The notes: generated by a model not told the origin, from the letters alone. Numbered from the stretch's first letter, positions 19,551-27,877 are shown. The stretch: 31,463 nt of DNA from a virus (IMGVR_UViG_3300005511_000048:1-31463), one strand, 5' to 3'. Numbers and translations: made by a program.

Positions 19551-22186
19551 ACGCATCCGTCCTTCCGGCCGATTGCACGGCCTTCGTAGCGGTCGAAGAC
19601 GCCTATCGGCGCTTCCTCGAGGCGAAGGTGCCGCCGGTGCAGAGCGACGGCATCGAAATCGACCCGGCGCAACTCTCGCCCTGGCTGCGCCCGCATTGCC
19701 GGATCATCGTGCCCTGGGCGGTGCGGGGTGGAAGGCGGGCGATCTTCGCGCGGTTCGGGTTGCACAAGACCGCGATGCAGATCGACATCGTGGCACTCTG
19801 CATCGAAAACTGCCCGGTCACGAAAGGGCAGGGCGCGGGCTTGATCGTGCTGCCGCTCGGGGTCCGCAAGGAGTTTATCGACGAGGCCGCACGCATGGGC
19901 CGGCGGGTGAAGTTCATTCGCCGGGAATCGGAAATCGAACCGGGCGTGGTGCACCTGACCAATTACGAGACGGTGCGGGACGGGAAGATCCGGCCCGAAC
20001 TCTTCGTGGTCGCCAGTTTGGACGAAGCGGCGGTGCTGCGGGACTTCGGCTCGAAAACCTATCAGGAGTTCCTGCCGCTGTTCGAGGGCGTGCGGTACCG
20101 GTTCGTCGCCACGGCGCTGCCGGCACCCAACCGCTACAAGGAATTGATCCACTATGCCGCCTTCCTCGGCATCATGGATTCCGGCCAGGCGCTGACCCGC
20201 TGGTTCCAGCGCGACAGCGAGCAGGCCGGCAATCTGACCCTCTACCCGCACAAAGAAGAAGAGTTCTGGCACTGGGTGCATAGCTGGGCGGTGTTCCTGA
20301 CCAAGCCCAGCGACCTCGGCTGCAGCGACGAAGGCTACGTGCTGCCGGAGCTCGAGGTGCACTGGCACGAAGTCGCGACCGATCACAGCGGCGCCGGCGC
20401 GGACCGGGACGGGCAGTCGCTGATGTTCAAGGATACGGCGCTGGGCGTTGTGCAGGCGGCGGCGGAGCGGCGAGACAGCACGGCCGTGCGGGTCGCGAAG
20501 ATGAAGGAGATCGTCGCCGCCGATCCGAAGGACCATTTCATCCTGTGGCATGACACCGATGCCGAGCGCGACGCGATCGTGCGGGCGATTCCGCGAGCGA
20601 TGGCCGTTACCGGCACCATGGAGTTGGACGATCGCGAGCGGATCACATCGCGCTTTGCCGATGGCGAGCTCGGCCTGCTGGCGACCAAGAAGATCCTGAA
20701 CGGTGCCGGGTCGAATTTCCAGCGGCATTGCCATCGCGCGATCTATGCCGGCATCGACGACAAGTTCCACGACTTCTTCCAGTCGATCTTCCGGATCCTG
20801 CGCTTCGGCCAGACGCAGGCCTGCCGCATCGACATCATCCACACCGAGGCGCAGCAGGAACAGGTGCGCCGGATGAAGAAGAAGTGGGCGGAGAACGATG
20901 CGTTGACCGCGCGTATGTCGGAGATGATCCGGCAATACGGGCTCAACCACATCGAGATGACGACCGTGCTGAAGCGGTCGATCGGGATCGCGCGGCAGGA
21001 GTCTGCAGGCGAGAGCTTCACGATCGCGAACAACGACTGCGTGCTGGAGGCGCGGTCGATGCCGGCGAGCAGCGTGAAGCTGATCGTGACCTCGATCCCC
21101 TTCGCCAACCATTATGAGTACAGCCCCAGCTACAACGATTTCGGCCACACCACCGACAATGCCGAGTTCTGGGGGCAGATGGATTTCTTGTCGCCGGAAT
21201 TGCTGCGGATCCTGGAACCGGGGCGGCTCGCCTGCATCCATGTGAAGGACCGGATCCTGTTCGGCGCCGTGACCGGAGCGGGCGCGCCGACCGTCTCGCC
21301 CTTCCATGCCGAGGCGATCATGCATTACCGCCGGCACGGCTTCGACTACATGGGAATGATCACCGTCAACACCGACGTGGTGCGCGAGAACAACCAGACC
21401 TATCGCCTGGGCTGGTCGGAGAATGCCAAGGATAGCACCAAGATGGGTGTCGGCTCGCCGGAATACATCCTGCTGCTGCGCAAGCCGCAGTCCGACCGGT
21501 CGAAGGGTTACGCGGATGTGCGGGTGACCAAGGCGAAGCCGCTCTGCGAACGCGACGACGGCACGCCCACAGAAGCCTTCGACGAGAAGCTGATGCCGAT
21601 TCCCGGCACGGGCTACAGCCGCTCGCGCTGGCAGATCGACGCGCATGCCTTCTGGCGCTCGAGCGGCGACCGGCTGCTCTCGGCGGAAGAGATGGCGTCT
21701 TACGGGCCGGCCAAGCTTGCCAAGGTCTATACATCCTTCAGTCTCGCCCACGTCTATGACCATGAGCATCATGTTGGCATCGGTGAAGAGCTCGACGCCA
21801 AGGGCGCGCTGCCTTCGACCTTCATGAGCCTGGCGCCAGGTGCCCATGACGGCTGGACCTGGCACGACGTGGTGCGGATGCGGACACTCAACAGCGAGCA
21901 GTCGCAGCGTCGGCGGGAGAACCATCTCTGCCCGCTGCAGCTCGACATCGTCGATCGCCTGATCCGCCGCTTCAGCAATCCCGGCGACCTGGTCTTCGAT
22001 CCCTTCATGGGCATCGGCACCGTGCCGGCGCGCGCCATCCGCCAGGGGCGGCGCGGGGGCGGGTCCGAGCTCAGCGCGGAATACTTCGCCGATGCACTGC
22101 ACTACTGCCGCGCGGCGGAGAAGGAAGCGCAGGTGCCGACGTTCTTCGACTTTGAGAAGGTCGAAGAGGATGGTGAGGCGGCGTGA
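19547..22186 (+). CDS. SF2 helicase fused to N4/N6 amino DNA methyltransferase
   Basis: An 879-residue fusion. Residues about 60-450 form a SNF2/DEAD-like helicase core: a variant Walker A FGLHKT (70-75), DEAA motif II (159-162), ATALPAPN motif III (188-195), and the arginine finger block SIFRILRFGQ (413-422). Residues about 490-860 form a beta-class amino methyltransferase: TSIPFANHYEYSP (515-527), a variant of the DPPY catalytic motif, and FDPFMGIGT (817-825), the S-adenosylmethionine loop. Such helicase-methyltransferase fusions are known from alphaproteobacterial phages, where they may methylate adenine or cytosine N4 while moving along DNA. The histidine replacing glycine in GxGKT is unusual. 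Both ends are coupled (ATGA start, GTGA with the next gene). Confidence 0.9.
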   Translation: MNASVLPADCTAFVAVEDAYRRFLEAKVPPVQSDGIEIDPAQLSPWLRPHCRIIVPWAVRGGRRAIFARFGLHKTAMQIDIVALCIENCPVTKGQGAGLIVLPLGVRKEFIDEAARMGRRVKFIRRESEIEPGVVHLTNYETVRDGKIRPELFVVASLDEAAVLRDFGSKTYQEFLPLFEGVRYRFVATALPAPNRYKELIHYAAFLGIMDSGQALTRWFQRDSEQAGNLTLYPHKEEEFWHWVHSWAVFLTKPSDLGCSDEGYVLPELEVHWHEVATDHSGAGADRDGQSLMFKDTALGVVQAAAERRDSTAVRVAKMKEIVAADPKDHFILWHDTDAERDAIVRAIPRAMAVTGTMELDDRERITSRFADGELGLLATKKILNGAGSNFQRHCHRAIYAGIDDKFHDFFQSIFRILRFGQTQACRIDIIHTEAQQEQVRRMKKKWAENDALTARMSEMIRQYGLNHIEMTTVLKRSIGIARQESAGESFTIANNDCVLEARSMPASSVKLIVTSIPFANHYEYSPSYNDFGHTTDNAEFWGQMDFLSPELLRILEPGRLACIHVKDRILFGAVTGAGAPTVSPFHAEAIMHYRRHGFDYMGMITVNTDVVRENNQTYRLGWSENAKDSTKMGVGSPEYILLLRKPQSDRSKGYADVRVTKAKPLCERDDGTPTEAFDEKLMPIPGTGYSRSRWQIDAHAFWRSSGDRLLSAEEMASYGPAKLAKVYTSFSLAHVYDHEHHVGIGEELDAKGALPSTFMSLAPGAHDGWTWHDVVRMRTLNSEQSQRRRENHLCPLQLDIVDRLIRRFSNPGDLVFDPFMGIGTVPARAIRQGRRGGGSELSAEYFADALHYCRAAEKEAQVPTFFDFEKVEEDGEAA

Positions 22187-23019
22187 CGAGAATCATCCGA
22201 GTCTTCCCGCGCATTACGAAGGCAACGCCGCAAGATGATCTTGCGCGCTTCGGCTCGCCGAACATGCTGGATGAAGCCGACGAGGTCCATGTCTCGGTGA
22301 CGTTCAGCCAGGACAAGATGATCGCCGAGCGGCTGGCTGAGGAATGGAGGTGGGTCGCGCCGGTAAAGATCGGCGGCGTTGCTTACGGAGATTCGTCTCT
22401 CGAGTTTATTCCTGGTCGCTACATCAGGCCGGGATATACCATCACATCACGCGGCTGCCCGCGGCGATGCTGGTTCTGTGGTGTCTGGACCAAATGGCCG
22501 ACCGTAAATCCTCTGCCGATCTATCCGGGTTGGAACATCCTCGACGACAACCTCTTGGCTGCGCCTCGCGATCACGTCGAGGCGGTCTTCAAGATGCTGC
22601 GCCAGTATGATCAAAAGCAGCGCGTGACCTTTACTGGCGGGCTGGAGGCGCTATCTCTCCAAGATTACCAGGTCGATCTGCTGGCCAGCTTGAGACCCAA
22701 GCCGGCAATGTTCTGGGCCTACGACCCAGGCGACGAGTTCGAGACACTGGAGCGGGCGGCACGCTTAATGATTGGCGCGGGGTTCACCGCGGCATCCCAT
22801 AGGCTCCGCGTCTATGTCCTGATCGGCTATCCCAAGGACACGTTCGATCTGGCGGAGAAGCGTCTCAACCAGATGATGGCGATCGGCCTCACACCGATGG
22901 CGATGCTCTGGTCGCCCGACAAGCCATCTCAAGAGCGTTTCCGTCCTGCCCCGGAGTGGCGCGCCTTTCAGCGTAGATGGGCGAGGCCTGCGATCATTCA
23001 TGCGCAAGAGGCAGCATGA
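22183..23019 (+). CDS. Phage radical SAM protein
   Basis: A 278-residue protein with the radical SAM cluster motif Cys92-x3-Cys96-x2-Cys99 in 'TITSRGCPRRCWFC'. The surrounding sequence (an N-terminal 'HVSVTFSQDKMIAERLAEEW', 'GYTITSRGC', 'FTGGLEALSLQDYQ', 'VYVLIGYPKDTFDLAEKRLNQM', and a C-terminal 'FQRRWARPA') fits a family found in phage genomes with no known reaction. It would use a 4Fe-4S cluster and S-adenosylmethionine to make a radical. Its place between a DNA methyltransferase and the primase suggests a DNA- or nucleotide-modifying role, which is inference. The codon use is visibly more A/T at third positions than in its neighbours, suggesting a separate origin. It starts with a GTG in a GTGA overlap. 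Confidence 0.88.
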   Translation: MTRIIRVFPRITKATPQDDLARFGSPNMLDEADEVHVSVTFSQDKMIAERLAEEWRWVAPVKIGGVAYGDSSLEFIPGRYIRPGYTITSRGCPRRCWFCGVWTKWPTVNPLPIYPGWNILDDNLLAAPRDHVEAVFKMLRQYDQKQRVTFTGGLEALSLQDYQVDLLASLRPKPAMFWAYDPGDEFETLERAARLMIGAGFTAASHRLRVYVLIGYPKDTFDLAEKRLNQMMAIGLTPMAMLWSPDKPSQERFRPAPEWRAFQRRWARPAIIHAQEAA

Positions 23020-24284
23020 CCGACCGCCCCGACATCCACGAGGCCATGCGCGCGCTCGCCGACGAGTTGCGGCGGCGCATCGACCTGGTCTCCATGATCG
23101 GCAATGCCGTGAGCGGCGTGAAGAAGCGCGGGCGCAACGCCTCGGCCTGCTGCCCATTCCACAATGAGAAGTCGCCCAGCTTCCAGATCTATGGCGGAGC
23201 CGATGCGCATTATCACTGTTTCGGCTGCGGCGCGCATGGCGATGCGATCACCTTCCGGATGCAGTTCTACAATCTCGACTTCAAGCCTGCGATCGGCGAG
23301 CTCGCGGAGGAGTATGGGCTCCGTGATCGCTTCGAGGCGATCACCGGCGAGAAGGCGCAGAAGCGGGAGAAGGCCACGCCGCTGAAGCGTCCGATCGCGG
23401 AAGGCGATCGCGAGCGAGAGCAAAAGCGCCGCGACGATTTCATGTTGGATCTGTCGCTGCACTGGTGGCGCGAAGGTGTGGCATCGCCCGGCACCCTGGT
23501 GCAGGTCTATATGGAATACCGGATCCCGGGCTATGCCCGGCTCCGGCCGGACGGCCCTCCGCCGTCCCTGCGATTCCATCCGGCGGTTCCGGAGACCTTC
23601 GACCCGGAGGATCCGCAGCACAAGGTGACCTGGCCGGCGATGCTGGCCGGTGTGCAGCATCCGGCCTTCGGCGGCAAGATGCGCGGCCTTCACATCACCT
23701 ATATGGCGCGCGACGGCCGCGGCAAGGCGCCGATCGAGACCAAGAAGCGCATGCTGGGCCAATGCTGGGGCGGGGCGGTGCGCCTCTCGCCGATCGTGCC
23801 GGGCAAGCCGTTCTTGGTCGGCGAGGGCATCGAGACGGTCGAGACGGTGCATCTGCGCCGGTTCCTGAAACATGGTGCGGAGTCCGGGACGTTCTGGGCG
23901 GCACTCTCCTGGGGCAATCTCTCCGGTGCCGGCGATCCGGATAAGCAGGCGATCGCACCCTTCCATCCGACCAAGCGGCAGAAACCGCGACCCGGCCATG
24001 AGCTTGGGGCGCGGGTGCGGTTGCCGACGATCTATCCCGATCTCACCCGGCCGGGCATCACCGTGCCGGAGGAATGCAGCGAGGCGATCCTGCTCTGCGA
24101 CGGCGATTCCGATCCTTGGAACACGCGCGCGATGATGCGGCGCGCCACCCGGCGCATCCAGCACCAGGGCAAGCCGGTGCGGCAGGCCTGGCCGAAGCCC
24201 GGCACCGACTTCAACAGCATGGCGCAGACGGCGCAGGTCGATCCGTTCGGCCTGCCGTCGCTGCCCGAAGACAGAGTGGCGTAG
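23016..24284 (+). CDS. DNA primase, CHC2 zinc finger plus Toprim
   Basis: A 422-residue primase. The N-terminal zinc finger (CCPFHNEKSPSFQIYGG...HYHCFGCGAHGD) uses Cys46-x2-His49 and Cys68-x2-Cys71, as in DnaG. After a helical linker, the Toprim_3-like catalytic domain shows LVGEGIETV (residues 267-275, Glu270) and LLCDGDSDP (359-367, DGDSD). It should make RNA primers for replication. The fold is split from the helicase, which is encoded next, unlike the fused P4 alpha protein. The start is set by ATGA at 23016-23019. Confidence 0.94.
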   Translation: MTDRPDIHEAMRALADELRRRIDLVSMIGNAVSGVKKRGRNASACCPFHNEKSPSFQIYGGADAHYHCFGCGAHGDAITFRMQFYNLDFKPAIGELAEEYGLRDRFEAITGEKAQKREKATPLKRPIAEGDREREQKRRDDFMLDLSLHWWREGVASPGTLVQVYMEYRIPGYARLRPDGPPPSLRFHPAVPETFDPEDPQHKVTWPAMLAGVQHPAFGGKMRGLHITYMARDGRGKAPIETKKRMLGQCWGGAVRLSPIVPGKPFLVGEGIETVETVHLRRFLKHGAESGTFWAALSWGNLSGAGDPDKQAIAPFHPTKRQKPRPGHELGARVRLPTIYPDLTRPGITVPEECSEAILLCDGDSDPWNTRAMMRRATRRIQHQGKPVRQAWPKPGTDFNSMAQTAQVDPFGLPSLPEDRVA

Positions 24285-24291
24285 GGGCGGC

Positions 24292-25977
24292 ATGGGTTCC
24301 GGGGAAGACGATATCGACGATGTGATCGAGACGGCCGACGTCGAGCCGGATGCCGGCGACTATGACCTCGCCAAGCTGCCGCGCAACGACACCGGCAATG
24401 CCGACCGGCTGGTCGCGCGCGAAGGGCATAATCTCATCCATCTGGACGAAGCGGGCTGGCACTGGTGGGGCGGCAAGTATTGGCAGCCGGGCCCGTCGCG
24501 CAAATCGCCCGATGCCACGCTCGCCGCGCAGCGCGTCGCCGATGCGATCGCGCGCGAGGCCGAGGCGCTGAAGCGGGAGGCGAAGGACTTCAAGGACGCC
24601 ATGCCGGCCGAACCGCCCAAGGTGAAAGAGGGCGAGACCGATCCCTATGCGCTGGAGCGGGCGACCTATCGCATGCTGTGCACCGAGCTTGAACTGAAGC
24701 TGAAGCGGATCGACGCGCATTTCCGCTTCGGTGTCGGCAGCGGCAATTCCGCGCGCATCAACGGCATGCTCGCCATGGCGGAGCCGAAGCTGCGCAAGCG
24801 ACCGGAGGACATGGACCGCGCGCCCTTCGTGTTCAACACCCAGAGCTGCACGCTCGAGTTGGGCGACCCCGAATATGGCCATGGGGAGATCCGGCAGCGC
24901 GAGCATCGGCGCGAAGACTACATCACCCGCATCGCCGGCACCGGCTACGACCGCGCGGCCTATAACGGTGCCGGCGTGCCGCGGTGTCCAGAGTTCCTGC
25001 GATTCCTGGAATGGGCGCAGCCTGACCTGCATGTGCGGCTCTTCCTGCAGCGCTGGTTCGGCTATTGCCTGACGGCCGACAATTCCGAGCAGGTCTTCAT
25101 GATGTTCTATGGCTCCGGCTCGAACGGCAAGTCGGTGCTGATGATCATCATGGAGACGCTGCTGGGCTCTTACGCCGCGACGGTGCCGATCGAGGTGTTC
25201 CTGCACGATGACCGCAAGCGCGGCGGCGACGCCACGCCGGAGTTGGTGCCGCTGATCTCGGCGCGCCTGGCGCTGGCGTCGGAGCCGGAGGAAAGCACGC
25301 GGCTCTCCGAAGCCGTCACCAAGCGTGTCACCGGCGGCGACAAGATGAACGTGCGCCGGCTGTTTGAAGGCATGATCTCCATCGTGCCGAAGTTCAAGGT
25401 GATGCTCAGCTTCAACAACAAGCCGCAGGTGCGCGGCCAGGACGAAGGCATCTGGCGCCGCATCCTGCTGGTGCCGTTCAACAGCTTCATGGAGAAGGAC
25501 AAGGAAGACAAAGGCCTCGCAAAACGCCTGATCGCGACCGAGGGGCCGGGGATCTTGAACTGGGCGATCGAGGGCTATCGCCTGTGGCGCGAGGGCGGGC
25601 TGAAGCCGCCGGAAGCCGTGAAACTGGCCACGCAGGAATACCGCGAAGAGAGCGATCCGATCGGCAAGTTCCTCGAAGTCTGCACCGATCGTACGACCGC
25701 GGGCGAGGTTCAAGCGACCCGGCTTTACGAGGTCTATCGCCGCTGGTGCCTGGTCAACGGCCACCACGCGTTTTCCTCGACCGCCTTCGGACTGAAGCTC
25801 AAGGCGAAGAAAATCACGGTCAAGAAGTCGAGCGTCAATGTCTATCTCGGCATCGCGCTCGACCTTGATGCGGTCGCGGCGCTGGAGCGCAGACCCTCCC
25901 ATAACCCTCCCGCGGACGGCGACAGCGGCGGCGGCGACCCGCGCGACGAAGGAGGCTATGGCGATGGAACACGCTGA
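24292..25977 (+). CDS. D5/P4-type superfamily 3 helicase
   Basis: A 561-residue replicative helicase. The D5_N-like domain precedes a Walker A loop GSGSNGKS (residues 274-281) in MFYGSGSNGKSVLM, followed by 'EVFLHDDRKRGGDATPELVPLISARLALASEPEE', 'KRVTGGDKMNVRRLFEGMISIVPKFKVMLSFNNKP' and 'GIWRRILLVPF', the standard order of SF3 helicases in phages and plasmids (P4 alpha-type C-terminus). The N-terminus has 'GHNLIHLDEAGWHWWGGKYW', a small domain seen in such proteins. A GGGGCGG ribosome site lies seven bases before the ATG. It ends where the iteron-rich segment begins, as in elements where primase/helicase acts at an adjacent origin. Confidence 0.94.
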   Translation: MGSGEDDIDDVIETADVEPDAGDYDLAKLPRNDTGNADRLVAREGHNLIHLDEAGWHWWGGKYWQPGPSRKSPDATLAAQRVADAIAREAEALKREAKDFKDAMPAEPPKVKEGETDPYALERATYRMLCTELELKLKRIDAHFRFGVGSGNSARINGMLAMAEPKLRKRPEDMDRAPFVFNTQSCTLELGDPEYGHGEIRQREHRREDYITRIAGTGYDRAAYNGAGVPRCPEFLRFLEWAQPDLHVRLFLQRWFGYCLTADNSEQVFMMFYGSGSNGKSVLMIIMETLLGSYAATVPIEVFLHDDRKRGGDATPELVPLISARLALASEPEESTRLSEAVTKRVTGGDKMNVRRLFEGMISIVPKFKVMLSFNNKPQVRGQDEGIWRRILLVPFNSFMEKDKEDKGLAKRLIATEGPGILNWAIEGYRLWREGGLKPPEAVKLATQEYREESDPIGKFLEVCTDRTTAGEVQATRLYEVYRRWCLVNGHHAFSSTAFGLKLKAKKITVKKSSVNVYLGIALDLDAVAALERRPSHNPPADGDSGGGDPRDEGGYGDGTR

Positions 25978-25980
25978 AAC

Positions 25981-26189
25981 TCTCCCAACCCTCCCAAATC
26001 GCGGGAGAGTTGGGAGGCGAATGTTTTAACCCTCCCGTTCTGCGAGCCGCTTTGCAGAAGGGGACGGGAGAGTTGGGAGGGTTGGGAGGCTTCCGGAGCC
26101 CCGCGTATAGGTGCGGGTGCGTGTGCACATACACGTTGATCTTACCTCTTATATATAGAGGTAACCGGAAACCCTCCCAACTCTCCCAT
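25981..26189. repeat. Iteron cluster, candidate replication origin
   Basis: Six exact copies of CTCCCAA or its complement TTGGGAG: 25982-25988, 25991-25997, 26010-26016, 26073-26079, 26082-26088 and 26174-26180. Two pairs are spaced nine bases apart. The longer GGGAGAGTTGGGAGG occurs at 26003-26017 and 26066-26080, and inverted at 26173-26187. The 236-base noncoding segment between the helicase and the DUF6362-like gene also holds an AT-rich palindrome. This is the only segment in the rightward operon with such density, and it lies next to the replication genes. Confidence 0.65.
26142..26164. repeat. AT-rich inverted repeat in the origin-like segment
   Basis: TTACCTCT-TATATAT-AGAGGTAA, 8-bp perfect arms around a 7-base AT spacer. 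In a genome this GC-rich the run of A/T is conspicuous, and would ease local melting or form a hairpin. It could also contain a -10-like TATATA element for the downstream gene. Confidence 0.6.
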
Positions 26190-26213
26190 GAAAGTTAATG
26201 AAGGGAAGTTGTG

Positions 26214-26801
26214 ATGAGTGAAACGACCTTGCGATCCAGCCTGGAACTGAACGAGGCACAGAAGGCGGCTTTGCACGAAGCCGCCTTACGCAGCTTGCCG
26301 CTGAGCTCGACGAAGCGGGTCGATCGGCGTCGGAAGCGGGTTGAGCGCATGACCGATGCCGACCTGATGAAGCGGTTCAAGGTCGAATGGATCGCGGTCG
26401 AGCTCGCAGCGGCAGCCGAGACCTTGCGGAATCATCAATCGCGCCAATGCTGGCCGGCGGGTATGCGCGCGGCTTGGCCTGACGTCGTGCAATCGACCTT
26501 CGAAAGTTACAACACCGACCGGGCGCGTGCCGGGATCGAACGTCACCGCGTCACGCCTTCCGCGGCTGAGATCAGCCGGTTGGATAGGGCGATCGGCTGG
26601 CTGCTCTGGCTGAATGCACGGGAGCGGAAGGTTGTCTGGGCGATTGCGAGCGGCCTCTCGCTGCGGAAAGTGGCTGCGATGTTCGGTCGAGGCCGCACGG
26701 CCATCCATGAAGATCATGTCTCGGCACTGCTGATCATCGCGCTCCGCTTGTACGAAGTGAGTCGTCAACAGGGAAAACCGACAATCGCGAAAATAAAGTA
26801 G
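26214..26801 (+). CDS. DUF6362-like HTH phage protein
   Basis: A 195-residue protein. The C-terminal 'RLDRAIGWLLWLNARERKVVWAIASGLSLRKVAAMFGRGRTAIHEDHVSALLIIALRL' is the DUF6362 block: an aromatic helix followed by a sigma-region-4-like helix-turn-helix. An N-terminal 'RFKVEWIAVELAAAAETLRNHQSRQCWPAGMRAAWPDVV' is also typical. Proteins of this type sit just before the terminase in many phages, a place consistent with a late-gene regulator, which is inference. The ATG at 26214 is chosen over a GTG one codon before it because a GAAGGGAAG ribosome site lies well placed for it. Confidence 0.88.
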   Translation: MSETTLRSSLELNEAQKAALHEAALRSLPLSSTKRVDRRRKRVERMTDADLMKRFKVEWIAVELAAAAETLRNHQSRQCWPAGMRAAWPDVVQSTFESYNTDRARAGIERHRVTPSAAEISRLDRAIGWLLWLNARERKVVWAIASGLSLRKVAAMFGRGRTAIHEDHVSALLIIALRLYEVSRQQGKPTIAKIK

Positions 26802-26852
26802 CGGACAGGACGGACAAAAATCGGCATGTATTTTGGCAAGATCGAACCGAAC

Positions 26853-26883
26853 AGCGCCCGCCACCATCCAGTGTGCGGGCGCT
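26853..26883 (+). terminator. Predicted rho-independent-type terminator
   Basis: AGCGCCCGC (26853-26861) pairs perfectly with GCGGGCGCT (26875-26883), with further CAC/GTG pairing inside the loop, and TTCTCGTTT follows. The T tract is interrupted, so efficiency is uncertain. It lies about 50 bases after the DUF6362-like gene and before the small membrane protein gene, marking the end of the early/middle right operon. Confidence 0.6.
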
Positions 26884-26903
26884 TCTCGTTTCCGAGGGGC
26901 GTG

Positions 26904-27053
26904 ATGCTCACACTGCTCAACGTTCTCAACGACCAGATCGACCCGGCGACGGGACGTGTCACGCCGCTCGGCTGGTCCATCGTCATCGGCCTCAACCTGG
27001 CCGCCTTCGGCGGTGCTGTTGCCGGTCTCGCGGCTGCCATCATCGGCGTGTGA
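26904..27053 (+). CDS. Tiny single-span membrane protein
   Basis: A 49-residue protein from the ATG at 26904, preceded by a GAGGGGC ribosome site; the longer open frame upstream crosses the terminator hairpin and is rejected. MLTLLNVLNDQIDPATGRVTPLGWSIVIGLNLAAFGGAVAGLAAAIIGV has one membrane span (about residues 25-48) with a short, Asp-containing N-terminal part outside it. It could be a holin-like or signalling peptide, but this is uncertain. Confidence 0.5.
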   Translation: MLTLLNVLNDQIDPATGRVTPLGWSIVIGLNLAAFGGAVAGLAAAIIGV

Positions 27054-27166
27054 CCCACGACCGGCGTTAATATTGATCAATGTGAAGGTTCACGGGTCCT
27101 TCCCCCACCCAATTCGTATGCGGGCGGCTGAGGCGTGGGATATTTCCAGCGAGACTGGAATTTGAA

Positions 27167-27206
27167 GGCTAAAGTTTAGGATGTTTAGGGCTAAAGGCGA
27201 GTTTAG
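27167..27206. repeat. TTTAG/CTAAA repeat cluster before terS
   Basis: GGCTAAAG occurs at 27167-27174 and 27189-27196 (22 bp apart), and GTTTAG at 27174-27179, 27183-27188 and 27201-27206. Together they make alternating inverted pairs such as CTAAAGTTTAG, ending just before the terS ATG. The rest of the 155-base gap (27054-27208) shows no gene. A packaging (cos/pac) recognition site is a plausible role, by analogy to binding sites of small terminases near their own genes. Confidence 0.6.
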
Positions 27207-27208
27207 CT

Positions 27209-27877
27209 ATGCAGGAAGCGCAGGCTGAACAACGTCTTGTGACCAAGGGGCAGTTGGCGAAGATCGCCGGCGTCTCGCCCGGCCGCGTCTCGCAGTGGAT
27301 CGCGGAAGGCAAGGTCACGAAAGAGGCCATGGTCGGCGAAGGCCGGTCGGCAATGATCGATTTGAACATTGCCGGTCCGCAACTCGACCTCACCCTCGAC
27401 TTCGATCAGCGCCAGGCTCAGGCGATCGCGAAGCCAACGACGGCGATAGCGACGGCCAGCATCACGCCGGAGCAGCAGCGGATCGCCGCAGTCAAAGCGG
27501 AGACGGCGGAGATTGAGCTTCGGCAGCTTCGCCGGCGCGAGCAGGAGCAGCAGGGCGTTCTGATCCGCGCATCGGAGGCGCGGCAAGTTTTCGGGCGCGA
27601 GCTCAGCGAGTTGATCACCGCGATCGAGCAGCAGTTCCTACCCGAAGCGGCGGAAACCGTTGCCCGGGAATTGGGAATCGACCACAAGGCGGTGACCACG
27701 ATCCTGCGCGCGGCGTTTCGGGATTTCCGAGCCAAGCGTTCCGACCTGGCCAAGAGCGCCGCGGTGACGACCGCGCAGATGGTGGAAGAGAGTTCGCATG
27801 GAGACCCTGCTCACCAATCCGGAATGGATGGTGCAGGACATCCTGTCGGAGAGCCTGGAGCCGCCGCCGCCGGTTGA
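27209..27877 (+). CDS. terS: Terminase small subunit-like protein
   Basis: A 222-residue protein. The N-terminal helix-turn-helix (LVTKGQLAKIAGVSPGRVSQWIAEGKV, residues about 10-36) is the DNA-binding type of lambda Nu1-like small terminases. A long charged helix follows (ITPEQQRIAAVKAETAEIELRQLRRREQEQQGVLIRASEARQVF), as in Nu1, where it drives oligomerisation. It should recognise the packaging site and load the large subunit. The frame overlaps the terL start by 80 bases, and the last 28 residues (SHGDPAHQSGMDGAGHPVG...) are out of frame with terL and look unconstrained. Confidence 0.85.
   Translation: MQEAQAEQRLVTKGQLAKIAGVSPGRVSQWIAEGKVTKEAMVGEGRSAMIDLNIAGPQLDLTLDFDQRQAQAIAKPTTAIATASITPEQQRIAAVKAETAEIELRQLRRREQEQQGVLIRASEARQVFGRELSELITAIEQQFLPEAAETVARELGIDHKAVTTILRAAFRDFRAKRSDLAKSAAVTTAQMVEESSHGDPAHQSGMDGAGHPVGEPGAAAAG

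Noticed and set aside
19544-22102. 852-codon reverse frame opposite the helicase-methyltransferase
   Set aside because: Shadow of a gene with clear helicase and methyltransferase motifs; its long length follows from the GC-rich third positions.
22998-25902. Two long reverse frames opposite the primase and helicase genes
   Set aside because: Forward frames contain the zinc finger, Toprim and Walker A motifs; the reverse ones have no family features.
25981-26189. CRISPR or rho-independent terminator
   Set aside because: The repeats are short, mixed in orientation and irregularly spaced, which fits iterons better; hairpins here are not followed by a clean T run.
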